From the NCBI GenBank assembly GCA_900079685.1, contig LT599018.1, positions 1,831,528 through 1,895,527 of the forward strand: a DNA stretch of 64,000 bases, read 5' to 3'. Each line of letters opens with the position of its first letter. The stretch's first letter is position 1. Positions 1-8,846 of the stretch are shown here, one piece after another. This DNA is from an uncultured delta proteobacterium. Lineage in GTDB: Bacteria; Desulfobacterota; Desulfovibrionia; Desulfovibrionales; Desulfovibrionaceae. A program made the position numbers and the translations under genes. The notes under the pieces are model-generated. The model ran no database searches. It was given only the letters and a program-made list of their open reading frames with translations, and had not been told where the DNA came from.

Positions 1-2
1 TG

Positions 3-527
3 ATGATCGCGGTCAGCGTGGTTATCGTCATTATCGACTTCGCCCTCAAGGAAAAAATAGGGTTCGGCACCCTGATAAACGGCGTCATGATCGGCGTGTA
101 CATCGACATCATCGCCTATACCGGCCTTGTCCCGATGATGACCGGCTTCTGGTCCGGCCTGGCCATGCTTATCCTGAGCCTGTTCACGTTATGCCTGGGG
201 AGTTATTTCTATATCGGGGCCGGGCTCGGCTGCGGCCCCCGGGATTCGCTCATGGTCGCGTTGTGCAGACGCATGGCGAAAACCCCCATCGGCGTGGTGC
301 GGAGCCTCCTGGAGGGCACAGCGCTGACCATCGGCTGGCTGATGGGCGCAAAAATCGGCTTGGGGACGGTCATTTCGGTCTTCTGCATCGGCGCCATTCT
401 CCAGGCCACCTTCACGGCCCTGCGGTTCGACGTTAAAGCCGTTCAGCACGAAAATATGCTCGATACCATCCGGATATTCCAGCGCGCCTGCACGGTAAAG
501 CAGGCCGGGAGTTCCGTCCGCAAATAA
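3..527 (+). CDS. YczE/YitT-like integral membrane protein (5' end cut by window)
   Basis: Hydrophobic protein of at least 174 residues with four or five predicted membrane segments, including a glycine-rich one (LGSYFYIGAGLGCGPRDSL) that resembles the conserved loop of the YczE/YyaS/YitT membrane protein group. The first visible ATG is at base 3, but family members are about 200-220 residues long, so the true start probably lies upstream of the window. The C-terminus (after about residue 140) is hydrophilic. Two hairpins follow the stop (528-561 and 571-600, the latter followed by GCTGTTTTT), so transcription probably ends here. The substrate and function of this family are not established. 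Confidence 0.6.
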   Translation: MIAVSVVIVIIDFALKEKIGFGTLINGVMIGVYIDIIAYTGLVPMMTGFWSGLAMLILSLFTLCLGSYFYIGAGLGCGPRDSLMVALCRRMAKTPIGVVRSLLEGTALTIGWLMGAKIGLGTVISVFCIGAILQATFTALRFDVKAVQHENMLDTIRIFQRACTVKQAGSSVRK

Positions 528-611
528 CGGCCCATGCCGTGCAAAAGCAGGACATGGGCCGCAATGAAGGTCCGTCCCCGGCGCGTGAGCCGGGGACGGA
601 TGCTGTTTTTC
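528..611 (+). terminator. Tandem hairpins after the YczE-like gene
   Basis: Two stem-loops lie between the convergent genes. The first pairs CGGCCCATG (528-536) with CATGGGCCG (553-561). The second pairs TCCGTCCCCGGC (571-582) with GCCGGGGACGGA (589-600) and is followed by a short T run ending at 611. The second fits an intrinsic terminator for the plus-strand gene. Confidence 0.6.
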
Positions 612-1996
612 TACTCCTGATCTTTCCAGATCGCGGGTTCGTCGATCTTGCGGCCGGGCAGAAGGTCGGTGCCGTAGATCAGTATGCAGGCGATGATGCC
701 CACGGCGAAGCCCCAGTCGGAACCGCGCGCAAGAAGGGCGCCGGCAACCATGCCGCCGATGCCGAGGTCCTTGAGGTTCTTCGCTTCGCGCGCGCCGACG
801 TACACGGACACGAAGCCCTGGATGAGCAGCGTCAGGCACAGCGCCGCCGGAAGAACGGCCCTGGTGATGGTGACGATGGGCAGGATGAGATAACCGGTGA
901 ACGTGCCGAAACGGAACGACGCGGCGCCGCCCAGGAGGGTATCCATGGTGGCGCGGCCTTTTTTCCAGCGTTCCACGATGACCACGTGCATGGCCGCCCA
1001 GAGGGGGCCGCACATGGAGATGTCCGGGCCGAACACGCCCATGATGCCGTTACGGATGCCCACGATAAGGTGGGTGCGGTTCACGCTGTATTCGGCGGGG
1101 TCGTCCGGGCGGACTTTGCGGCCGTCCGCGAGGATGGCCTGCACCTGGATAACGTCGCCGAAAACGACGATATAGGTGGCAAGCACAAGGGGAATGGCAT
1201 GAACGAATTCAGAGACGGAAGGCCAGCCGAGCTTGCCCCAGGGCACCCAGTCGGACCACAGGGTGGCGAAGTCCGGACGGGAGAAGCCCCACTGGACGTT
1301 AATGGTGGCTTCGCCCACAATGGGCGCCACGATGATGGCGAGCACGATGGCCGGCAAAAGGCCCAGGTTGGCCACGAGCCGCAGCACCGTGTTGTTGGCG
1401 GCGGCTTTCCGGAAGCCGTAGTTGTACATCAGGAACATCGTGAAAAGGGCGCAGATGGAAATGGTGATGGGCATGGTCATAAGACGGCCGCCCTCGGGCT
1501 TGAACACCATGAAAATGGCGGAGACGCCCGCGCCCAGAATGATACCGCATTTGATCCCCGGCGGGATGATGTCGATAACCCTCCGGCCCAGGCCCGTGAT
1601 GCCGAGGAACAGGCACCAGACGGCGAACAGCACCTGGAAGGCGATCAGCGCGTGCATGCGGGCCGCGCCGGGCTCGAACAGCATCACGTGGGCCACGATG
1701 AGAGGAATGGCCGGGGTGATCCAGCCGGGCACCACCGGGTCGCCCAGAGCCGTATGCCAGCAATACAGAAAGCCGTTCAGCACGACGATGGCCAGCGCGA
1801 CTTCAAACGGCATCCCCAAGGTTTCCTGCAGGATGGGGATGATGGAAAGGCAGACCGCGCACATGAGCAAGCCCTGGATATAATCGTAGGGCTCAAATTT
1901 GTAGTGAATGCCGGGCAACCGCAGCTGGAAGGGACCCAGAGGAATATACGGGCTTTCCTGCCCATCGGGGCGAATTCTTCTCCAATCTCTCAACAT
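611..1996 (-). CDS. Putative nucleobase-type (NCS2/xanthine-uracil-like) permease
   Basis: A 461-residue polytopic membrane protein with about 12 hydrophobic segments. The overall length and the pattern of glycine/proline-rich helices (for example PGWITPAIPLIVAH and PPGIKCGIILGAGVSAIF) suggest a transporter of the xanthine/uracil/ascorbate (NCS2) fold, but the match is by general character, not by a diagnostic motif. The start at 1996 is preceded by a good ribosome site (AAGAGG). The gene lies downstream of a YgeY-like hydrolase on the same strand, separated by 344 bases, and purine or related amide substrates would fit both. Substrate unproven. Confidence 0.5.
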   Translation of the reverse strand: MLRDWRRIRPDGQESPYIPLGPFQLRLPGIHYKFEPYDYIQGLLMCAVCLSIIPILQETLGMPFEVALAIVVLNGFLYCWHTALGDPVVPGWITPAIPLIVAHVMLFEPGAARMHALIAFQVLFAVWCLFLGITGLGRRVIDIIPPGIKCGIILGAGVSAIFMVFKPEGGRLMTMPITISICALFTMFLMYNYGFRKAAANNTVLRLVANLGLLPAIVLAIIVAPIVGEATINVQWGFSRPDFATLWSDWVPWGKLGWPSVSEFVHAIPLVLATYIVVFGDVIQVQAILADGRKVRPDDPAEYSVNRTHLIVGIRNGIMGVFGPDISMCGPLWAAMHVVIVERWKKGRATMDTLLGGAASFRFGTFTGYLILPIVTITRAVLPAALCLTLLIQGFVSVYVGAREAKNLKDLGIGGMVAGALLARGSDWGFAVGIIACILIYGTDLLPGRKIDEPAIWKDQE

Positions 1997-2340
1997 ACTG
2001 CAACCTCTTTTCAGTTGAATGTTCCGTCACATATGTCCGGCCAACACATCACCACGGGTTTCTCTCTTCCGTCTGTCTGCCCTCCTGTAGACCGGCACGG
2101 CATCTTCCCGGAACCATGATCGGGAACCGACCATTATCATGTAAATAGTGCCATATTTGTGACAAAATAGCGCATAGCCGCACAAACGCGCTCAGTGTAC
2201 TCGTTTTTATAACAACGTAAAGATTTAATTCCCTTCACGAAGCCGTTCCGCAATTAACAAAAGATTTCTTTACGTTATGCCTGCCATAGAAAAAAGACAT
2301 ACAAGCGCCTGTCCATAGGATCTACACGTTTTTTCCCGCA
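1997..2340. other. Intergenic region between hydrolase and permease, AT-rich
   Basis: No gene seen. The part from about 2130 to 2290 is much more AT-rich than its surroundings and contains a perfect 10-bp inverted repeat, AACGTAAAGA (2214-2223) and TCTTTACGTT (2267-2276). This could be an operator or the transcription stop of the upstream hydrolase; there is no T run directly after it. The permease promoter must lie in this gap if the permease is transcribed separately. No riboswitch consensus was recognised. Confidence 0.4.
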
Positions 2341-3516
2341 CTATAGTTCCTGGATGACTCCCATATAGAACCGGCACGCTTCCTTGATCTTTTCCACTTC
2401 GCAGTTCTCGTCGCGCATGTGCGCCAGTTTGTATTCGCCCGGGCCGAACCCGATGGCCGGAATCCCCATGGCGACCGGCGTCACGGCGTTGGTGCCGAAA
2501 TCCCAAAAATCGTAGTGGCCCGGCGCGGCGCCGTAAACTCCGGCGTAGGCCCTGTTGCAGGCCTGGGTCAGGGGATGGTCTCCGGCTATTTTCCAGGGGT
2601 CGTGCAACGGCTCATAGACCAGTTCCGCGCCGGTCCAGGTCGTATGCCGCAACGTCCCGATCCGCCAGGAAGCGTCCTTGCCGTCTATGAGCGCATCCAT
2701 TTCCCGCCGTACCATATCCGCCGTTTCACCGGGGACCATCCGCCGGTCAAGATAGATGGAACATTCACTCGGTACGGCGTTCAATGACGCGCTGGCGCAG
2801 GAAATATCGGAGAGCACGATGGTGCCGTGCGGCGGACCGGAAACGGCCAGCCGCGCGTTCAGAGCTTCGACCCGCTGGATGATTTCCGCCATGGCGTACA
2901 CGGCGTTCACGCCCTTTTCCGGGGCCGAGCCGTGGGCGGAAAGCCCGTGGGTCGTCAGGAGGACCTGGGCCTTGCCCTTGTGGCCCAAGGTTATCGTATT
3001 GTCAGACGGTTCGCAGATAACCACGTAATCAGGCCGTATCGCGTGTTCGGCGAACAGTATTTTCAAATTTTCGCCGTCGCAGAATTCCTCGCAGACGGAA
3101 CCGGTGACGTAGACGGTCTTGTCCCGGGCCAGCCCCCGCGCTTTGGCGACGGCCCCGGCGTATACCGAGGCAGCGAGAGCGGATTTCATGTCCACGGAAC
3201 CCCGCCCGTACAGCCTGCCGTTCACAATGTCGCCGCTGAAGGGCGGCACGCGCCACTCCGCTTCGTCGTTCACGGTAACCGTGTCCATATGGGAATCGAA
3301 AAGAACCGTCTTGCCGCCCGATCCGATCCGGCCCACCACGTTGCCGACCCGGTCGATGAACACCTCGTCGTATCCCAGTTCTTCCATCTTCTTCTGTATA
3401 AGGCGGGCAAGATCCCCTTCCTGGTCGGAAAAACTCCGGACCCGGACCAGATCCTGCGCGAAGCGGATAAGATCGTCCTCATACGCCGCCAACAGTCCCT
3501 TGCTGTCCATGCTCAT
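2341..3516 (-). CDS. M20-family metallohydrolase, YgeY-like
   Basis: A 391-residue zinc-dependent amidohydrolase of peptidase family M20. Metal and catalytic residues are visible in order: DSHMDTV (H and D, about residue 75), GRGSVDMK (bridging D, about 110), CEEFCDG (catalytic E-E pair, about 143), ICEPSD (E, about 173) and AHMRDE (last H, about 370). The CEEFCDG signature and the surrounding sequence resemble YgeY, a hydrolase linked in enterobacteria and clostridia to purine/selenium-dependent catabolic clusters; the actual substrate of YgeY is uncertain. The start at 3516 is chosen for the upstream GAGG. The next gene downstream on the same strand is a nucleobase-type permease, which supports a role in use of an N-containing nutrient (inference). 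Confidence 0.75.
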   Translation of the reverse strand: MSMDSKGLLAAYEDDLIRFAQDLVRVRSFSDQEGDLARLIQKKMEELGYDEVFIDRVGNVVGRIGSGGKTVLFDSHMDTVTVNDEAEWRVPPFSGDIVNGRLYGRGSVDMKSALAASVYAGAVAKARGLARDKTVYVTGSVCEEFCDGENLKILFAEHAIRPDYVVICEPSDNTITLGHKGKAQVLLTTHGLSAHGSAPEKGVNAVYAMAEIIQRVEALNARLAVSGPPHGTIVLSDISCASASLNAVPSECSIYLDRRMVPGETADMVRREMDALIDGKDASWRIGTLRHTTWTGAELVYEPLHDPWKIAGDHPLTQACNRAYAGVYGAAPGHYDFWDFGTNAVTPVAMGIPAIGFGPGEYKLAHMRDENCEVEKIKEACRFYMGVIQEL

Positions 3517-3596
3517 GCGCCGGCACCTCGCTCATGCGTTTTTTCGCATGCCATACCGTGAAGGCCCGGGGAAGTAAAAGAAATTGTAGAAACTTG

Positions 3597-3795
3597 GAAC
3601 TTGTCCATAAATAAGCGGAGCGTGAGCCGAGGGCGAGGAAAAGGCCATTTTTGCGAGTGTTCTTATATACTCGACTCGGAGCAAAAAAGGCGACGATAGT
3701 CGCCCGCATGGCGGAGCAAGGCGGGCTTTGCCCGGCGCAGCGATTTGCGTAAGACGAAGCAATCGGCCGCGAAACGTTTATGTATGGACAAGTTC
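3597..3795. repeat. Imperfect palindromic element F (199 bp)
   Basis: The outer arms GAACTTGTCCATA (3597-3609) and TATGGACAAGTTC (3783-3795) are inverted copies. The interior is GC-rich with further self-complementary pieces. The right arm ends exactly at the base before the zupT stop codon (3796-3798). Internal sequences GAGGAAAAGGC and AAGACGAAGCAATC weakly resemble the GAGGAAGGC and CTGACGAAGTATCAC motifs of the six-copy family described elsewhere in this window, so this may be a diverged member. It lies in the leader between zupT and the M20 hydrolase gene. Confidence 0.55.
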
Positions 3796-4683
3796 TTACA
3801 TGAACAGCAGGAGCGACACGGCCATGAGGGCCATGCCCGCGATGGCGCCGTAAATGCACAGGTGGTGTTCGCCGTATTCCTCGGCAGTGGGCAGGAGTTC
3901 GTCCAGGGAGATAAAGACCATGATCCCGGCAACGGAGCCGAACAGCATCCCGAAAACCGCCGGGGAAAAGAACGGCAGCAGGATGAGAAAGCCGACGAGA
4001 GCGCCCACCGGCTCGGCAAGGCCGGACAGGAAAGCGTGGAAAAAAGCCTTTTTCCGGTCGCCGGTGGCGAAATAAATGGGCACGGCCACCGCAATGCCTT
4101 CCGGTATGTTGTGGATGGCGATGGCGATGGCGATGGCGAAGCCGAGAGATGGGTCCGTCAGTGTGGCGGTGAAGGTGGCGAGCCCTTCCGGAAAGTTGTG
4201 GATGGCGATGGCCAGCGCCGTAAACAGGCCCATGCGGTGCAGTTTGGCCGGGTCACGGTCGGCGGCCGGGCCGTCGGAGGCCATGCCCGGCGGCGGGCTT
4301 GCGCTGCCGCCCTGCCCGGCGTCCCGCCCGTCCGGCTCGACGGGGCACGGCGCAAGGGCCGCGATATTATGGATCTCGTGCGGGTTGGCCTCAGCCGGGA
4401 CCAGTTTGTCGATGACGGCGATAACCGCGACGCCCGCGAAAAACGAGCCCACGGCGGCCCATGCCCCGGCGGGGTGGCCCCAATGGGCCGTCAGGGCATC
4501 GCGCGCCTTGACCAGTATCTCCACGAAGGAAACGTACAGCATGACCCCGGCGGAAAACCCCAGGGCAGCGGAAAGGAAGCGCGTGTTCGCCCGTTTGGTG
4601 CAAAAGGCGAAAAGCGCGCCGATCCCGGTGGAAAGCCCGGCAAAAGCCGTCAGCCCGAAAGCGAGCAGGATAGTATCGTCCAT
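3796..4683 (-). CDS. zupT: ZIP-family divalent metal transporter
   Basis: A 295-residue inner-membrane transporter for zinc, iron or related divalent cations. The two signature metal-binding helices are visible as HNFPEG (about residue 162) and HNIPEG (about residue 191), in transmembrane segments four and five of the ZIP fold. A hydrophilic cytoplasmic loop of about 45 residues, rich in Pro, Gly, Asp and Ala, separates segments three and four. It is longer than in E. coli ZupT (257 residues) but typical of the family's variable loop. Ribosome site AGGAG sits very close to the ATG. No metal regulator gene is adjacent. Confidence 0.85.
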   Translation of the reverse strand: MDDTILLAFGLTAFAGLSTGIGALFAFCTKRANTRFLSAALGFSAGVMLYVSFVEILVKARDALTAHWGHPAGAWAAVGSFFAGVAVIAVIDKLVPAEANPHEIHNIAALAPCPVEPDGRDAGQGGSASPPPGMASDGPAADRDPAKLHRMGLFTALAIAIHNFPEGLATFTATLTDPSLGFAIAIAIAIHNIPEGIAVAVPIYFATGDRKKAFFHAFLSGLAEPVGALVGFLILLPFFSPAVFGMLFGSVAGIMVFISLDELLPTAEEYGEHHLCIYGAIAGMALMAVSLLLFM

Positions 4684-4759
4684 ACTCCTTTCTTACACTA
4701 CCCGCAGTCTTTTGCAACCCGCTTAGAACGGGACGGGCGCATCTGAATACTGCGCCGCG

Positions 4760-6313
4760 TTATTTTCCCGCCGGGGCGGCTGCCGGGGACGGCGCGACGC
4801 GTTGCCCCATCAGGACGACCCAATACCCGTCCACATAGGCGGCCCCGGCATCCTGGTACTCCGAGGACAGGAGCGCGTCACAACGCGCGGGGTTGACCAT
4901 CCACACATCCAGCACGACCGAGGCCGGGGGACGGCTCGTGGCCGTGAGCTTGGAAACTTTCGCCCCGCGATAGCCCACAGCGCCGCCCGCCATGTCCGGC
5001 GAAGCACCGAGCATCGTGCCGAAGCTGCCCTTGGCGGCGGCATCCGCGGCTTCCTTTTCGGCAGCGGCCTGAAGACCGGCATCGAAAGCCAGGGGGGGCG
5101 CCGTCCGCGAAGGTTTGCCCAGACACGAGCCGCCTTTGGCCCTGAGATCGTTCATGAGTTGGAACAGGGCCCGCGCCTCCTGCCCGGAAACGCGCGAGGC
5201 GGCCTCAGCGGGCGCGGCCTGTACGGGAACGGCCTGTGCCGGAGCGGGTGCCGTGGGCGCGGCAGCCGGGGCCATGCCGGACAGCGGTGCGAGGTCGGGC
5301 CGGGGCGCGGTGCCCGGCTGCGGGGTTGCCGGTGCCGGGGTCTGCGGCGCGGGAGTGGAGGCCGGTGCCGGAGCGGTCTGCCCGGCAGCCGCCTTGGCGG
5401 CGGGAACGGCATATTCCAGAGGAGGCGTCTGCGGTTCCGCCCTGCCTGCTTGCGATTCCGCTTTGACCGGTTGCGGTTCCGCGGCGCTCGTCGCGGCGGG
5501 AGCCACGGGCGTGGCCCCTGTCTGTGGCGCCGCGGCTGGGGCCGGGGGCGTTACGCCTACCGGAGATGTGGATTGGGGCGGAGACGCGGATTGGGGCGCG
5601 GCTTGCGGCTCGGCTCCGGGGGTCGCGGCCGGTTTTTCCGTCAGCGTGGCCAGAACGATGCGCCAGCCGTTGGCGCCCCGCCATGCGCCGATATGGGTAT
5701 AGGGTTCGAGCAACGCTTCGCAGTGCTGTTCCCGCAGGCGCGTCGCCACCTGCTGGGCAGGCTGGTCGGTGGCGCTGAACATGCGCCAGCGCGAGGCATA
5801 CAGGCCCTGTTGCTCATAGGCGGCGGGAAATTCCACACCTTTCCCCACGGACTCGGCAACGCGGCACAACGGTTCCGAAAAAAGCAGGGATGGCGGCACC
5901 GGAGGCTGCGCGCCCGAAGGGCAGGGTTTGCCCTGTTTGCGCATGAGTTCCACGAGATAGGCCATGATGATGCCGTCTTTGTACGAAGGCGGCTCCTGCA
6001 ACGCCGGCGGCGGGCCGCCCGAGGCGCTCGTGCCCAGATCGCCGGCGGTGGAGTCGTCCCGTGGCGGCGTCTGCTCCTGACCGGCGGTGCCGCCCTGATT
6101 GAAGAACGGCACGGATTCGCCCGGCAAACGGTTGGCGGGAGCGGCATCACCCTCTCCGCGGCCGAGATCGTCGCCGAGGGGGGTCACCACAAGCCCCTTG
6201 TCCTGCGCGGCAAACGAGGCCACGGGCAGGCAGAGCAAAAGACAGGCGAGCGCGAGCGCCATGCGGGCATGGCGCGGCGCGCTCCGAAAGGCAGAAACAA
6301 AACGTTGCATCAT
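4760..6313 (-). CDS. Secreted protein with two CAP/SCP-like domains
   Basis: About 517 residues. The start chosen is the ATG pair at 6308-6313, which gives a classical signal peptide (ALALACLLLCLPVASFA). After a low-complexity stretch, the first CAP-like (cysteine-rich secretory, SCP) domain covers roughly residues 100-210, then a linker of about 150 residues almost entirely Ala/Pro/Gln/Thr, then a second CAP-like domain at the C-terminus with LFQLMNDLRAKGG and YWVVLMGQRV at its ends. CAP proteins in bacteria are extracytoplasmic; the molecular activity is usually unknown. The open frame continues upstream to 6694 but that part overlaps the next gene and lacks export features. No operon partner is evident. 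Confidence 0.6.
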   Translation of the reverse strand: MMQRFVSAFRSAPRHARMALALACLLLCLPVASFAAQDKGLVVTPLGDDLGRGEGDAAPANRLPGESVPFFNQGGTAGQEQTPPRDDSTAGDLGTSASGGPPPALQEPPSYKDGIIMAYLVELMRKQGKPCPSGAQPPVPPSLLFSEPLCRVAESVGKGVEFPAAYEQQGLYASRWRMFSATDQPAQQVATRLREQHCEALLEPYTHIGAWRGANGWRIVLATLTEKPAATPGAEPQAAPQSASPPQSTSPVGVTPPAPAAAPQTGATPVAPAATSAAEPQPVKAESQAGRAEPQTPPLEYAVPAAKAAAGQTAPAPASTPAPQTPAPATPQPGTAPRPDLAPLSGMAPAAAPTAPAPAQAVPVQAAPAEAASRVSGQEARALFQLMNDLRAKGGSCLGKPSRTAPPLAFDAGLQAAAEKEAADAAAKGSFGTMLGASPDMAGGAVGYRGAKVSKLTATSRPPASVVLDVWMVNPARCDALLSSEYQDAGAAYVDGYWVVLMGQRVAPSPAAAPAGK

Positions 6314-6429
6314 GGCACCCCTGCCGTACCCGGCGCAGGTTGTACGGTCCGTATCCAAAATACCCGAGAGGCTGCCCCGGAAAAATACCCGCCGCGACGT
6401 TCCGGCAAGAGGTTTTCCGGGCGTGTCGC

Positions 6430-7590
6430 CTAAATCGTCACCAATGTATACGTGCGCGTGCCCAGCCCTATTTTTTCGGCATGGTTGAGCTGCACTTCGC
6501 CGCAGGTGTGTTTCCACACGCCCGTGAACTTGTCCTCGCCGGGCGCATGCCCCTTTTCCAGCAGCGAGTGGCTGTGCCCGGCCTCCCGGTTCACCAGATC
6601 GAAGCAGGCGCTGTCGAGCGCCACGGGGTCGGTCGAGGCCAGGATGCCGATATCCGGCACCAGAGGGGAGTCGCTCCAGGGCACGCAGTCGCAATCCGGC
6701 GTGACGTTGAGCAGGAAATTGATGTAGCCCGTTGTTTTTTCCTTGCCCGCCACCGCGCCGAGGGCATATTCCGCCATGCGTTCGTTAAAGGGGCCGACCT
6801 CGGTTTTCCAGTCAATCCACACGGCCTTGGGTTTGCAGACCGTCAGGCACTCGCCGCAGCCGATACAGCGGGCCTTGTCGATGGCCGCGACCTTGCGCTT
6901 GTCCCGTTTGATAAAACTGATGGCGTTCTCCGGGCAGCTCGCGATGCACGCGCCGCACCCGATGCACTTTTCCTCCTGCACCATGAAGCGCGAGGCGTGC
7001 TGATCGCACTTGCCCTGCGAGGGCGTGCAGCCCATGGCCAAATTCTTGACGGCCCCGCCGAACCCCGCCAACTCGTGCCCCTTGAAATGGGACAGCACGA
7101 TCATGGACTGGGCCGCCACAATGGCCGAGGCGATTTTGACCGAGGCGAAATGCTTTTTGCGGATGACGACCTTTTCGTAACTGGTGCTGCGCAGCCCGTC
7201 CGCGACGATGAACGGCGCGCCGACCGTCGCGTAGCCGAAGCCGTGCTCGATCGCGGTGGCGATATGGTCCACCGCGTTGTGGCGGCTGCCCTTGTACAGG
7301 GTGTTGGTATCCGTGATAAAGGGGTTGCCGCCGGCGGCCTTGATGCAATCCACAACCTTGCGGACAAGGACCGGGCTCAGAAAGGTGTCGTTGCCGCGTT
7401 CGCCCACGTGCACCTTGACGGCGGTCAGGGCATCCTTGGGGATGCGGGCGTCGAACCCCGCCTTGGCGAAAAGCGCGGCGATTTTCGCGAGCTTGTTTTC
7501 CCTGGGGCCTCGCGCGCGCAGATTTGCGAAAAAGACCTTTGCCGGATCAGGAGATTTTGCGGTCTTGCGGACAGAACGTGTTTGCGTCAT
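6430..7590 (-). CDS. DUF362 domain protein with two 4Fe-4S clusters
   Basis: A 386-residue cytoplasmic protein. Two ferredoxin motifs CIGCGACIASCP (about residue 188) and CIGCGECLTVCK (about residue 217) are embedded in a DUF362-type framework (VGERGN, VLSHFKGHELAGFGG, DPVALDSACFDLVN). Family proteins are common in anaerobes and often annotated as Fe-S centre proteins; a specific reaction is not established. The start at 7590 has a G-rich ribosome site GGTTCCCCCC upstream. It is divergent from the gene at 7914, with palindromic element A in the shared intergenic region. Confidence 0.75.
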   Translation of the reverse strand: MTQTRSVRKTAKSPDPAKVFFANLRARGPRENKLAKIAALFAKAGFDARIPKDALTAVKVHVGERGNDTFLSPVLVRKVVDCIKAAGGNPFITDTNTLYKGSRHNAVDHIATAIEHGFGYATVGAPFIVADGLRSTSYEKVVIRKKHFASVKIASAIVAAQSMIVLSHFKGHELAGFGGAVKNLAMGCTPSQGKCDQHASRFMVQEEKCIGCGACIASCPENAISFIKRDKRKVAAIDKARCIGCGECLTVCKPKAVWIDWKTEVGPFNERMAEYALGAVAGKEKTTGYINFLLNVTPDCDCVPWSDSPLVPDIGILASTDPVALDSACFDLVNREAGHSHSLLEKGHAPGEDKFTGVWKHTCGEVQLNHAEKIGLGTRTYTLVTI

Positions 7591-7626
7591 GGGGGGAACC
7601 TCTGGTATGGGCAGATTAGGAAAGCG

Positions 7627-7829
7627 CTGATTAATGGTCTTTTTGCCCGCTGCCCGCGTCAGACTCGTCCCGTGCGAAGCTCATGTATGTCTTGATACAC
7701 TTCGCTCCGCCCGGCTAATTCCGCAGGAAAGCGGAATTACACGCCGAAGGCGCCCCGAAGGGGCGAGCCGCAGGACGCGGCGAGTTTCCTCGCCTTCCTT
7801 GACAGCGGGCAAAAATCCTCATTAATCAG
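7627..7829. repeat. Palindromic element A (203 bp) of the covarying-arm family
   Basis: Left arm 7627-7652 and right arm 7803-7829 are inverted copies (CTGATTAATG and TTTTTGCCCGCTG blocks on both sides, one small bulge). Read on the minus strand, the inner edge of one arm is TCAAGGAAGGCGAGG and of the other TCTGACGCGGG, the family's conserved motifs. The 27-bp core at 7674-7700 is identical to the one in element B and one base different in element C. An extra internal part (about 7715-7795) holds short hairpins such as GGCGCCCCGAAGGGGCG. It sits between divergent genes and occupies most of that gap. Confidence 0.75.
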
Positions 7830-7913
7830 TGTCTCCTTAGGCCGCCGCACTGCGGGCCGGAGAGGCCCATGCGTGCAGCCGGGTAAGTATAGTCGAAAAC
7901 CTTGTGGGGGACA

Positions 7914-8702
7914 ATGGCGCTCTTTTTTATCAGCACAGCCTTGGGGAAGCTGCCTGTCACGCGGACCGCGCGGTTTTTCGCCGCCGTCTGCCTTGTCGCG
8001 CTCCTTTTGCCCCCCGGCGCCGCTGCCGCCGAAAAAATATCCCTCCGGTACCTCAGGGGCGTCCACGTCCTGCAGCAGATGACCCCCGGCGCCTCCTGGC
8101 CCGCCGTTTCCGTCCCCCGCCAGGTCAGAACCCACGACACGACCAGCGCCCTGCTGGCCCACCGCGACACGGCCTTTGTCCTGGAATCCGTTTCCCGCGA
8201 TCTCACGGCGGCCATGAAAACCGGCAAATATCCGGAATCGGGATACTACGCCGCCCAGGCCCTGTCCCTGCTCGGCAGACACGCGGAAGCGGCGGAAGCC
8301 ATGAAAACATACCTCGCCAAAGCCCCGTTCCGCGAGGCCGATTATCTTTTCCTCGTCCGCGAACTCTACGCCGCCGCCGATTACAGCGGTACGCTCGCCC
8401 AGGCCCAGGCCTGGGAAGCCCGCAGCCACGCCACGGACAACCTGTGCTCCGAGGAACGCCTCGCCTACACCTGGGGCAGCCTCCAGGCCATGCGCCGGTA
8501 TCGGGAAGCCATGGAAGAGGTGCTCTCCGACCCCTGCGCGTCGTGGCGCGGCCAGGTGTTTTTCGCAAAATCCAGCCTGGACCTGGGCGACGCGGAAGGG
8601 GCGCAGGCCCGCATCGAGGCCGCCATCAAAATTTTTCCGGACAAGCGCCCGGAAATAGAAAACTTGTGGGACCGGCTCGCCGCTTCGGCGCTGTACCCGT
8701 GA
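7914..8702 (+). CDS. Exported protein with TPR-like helical repeats
   Basis: About 262 residues, not recognised. The ATG at 7914 is preferred over the TTG at 7902 because GTGGGGGACA sits in ribosome-site position. Residues about 10-40 form a signal sequence (AAVCLVALLLPPGAAAA). The rest is alpha-helical and alanine-rich, with repeated patterns like GYYAAQALSLLGRHAEAAEAM and GQVFFAKSSLDLGDAEGAQARI that look like tetratricopeptide repeats; such proteins usually scaffold complexes in the periplasm. It lies 144 bases upstream of two larger unknown exported proteins on the same strand, so it may share their role. Confidence 0.55.
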   Translation: MALFFISTALGKLPVTRTARFFAAVCLVALLLPPGAAAAEKISLRYLRGVHVLQQMTPGASWPAVSVPRQVRTHDTTSALLAHRDTAFVLESVSRDLTAAMKTGKYPESGYYAAQALSLLGRHAEAAEAMKTYLAKAPFREADYLFLVRELYAAADYSGTLAQAQAWEARSHATDNLCSEERLAYTWGSLQAMRRYREAMEEVLSDPCASWRGQVFFAKSSLDLGDAEGAQARIEAAIKIFPDKRPEIENLWDRLAASALYP

Positions 8703-8846
8703 GCGCGGCATGCGCCTGCCGGGGCCGGGCGCGGCATCAGGGCAAAATGAGTCCTGACCCTTTCTTTTTGATTTTTGGTCCGGAAAAGCATAGACTGCTC
8801 ATTCTTCTGTAATCCGGAGAGACTCCGTACATCATGAGGGTTAACC

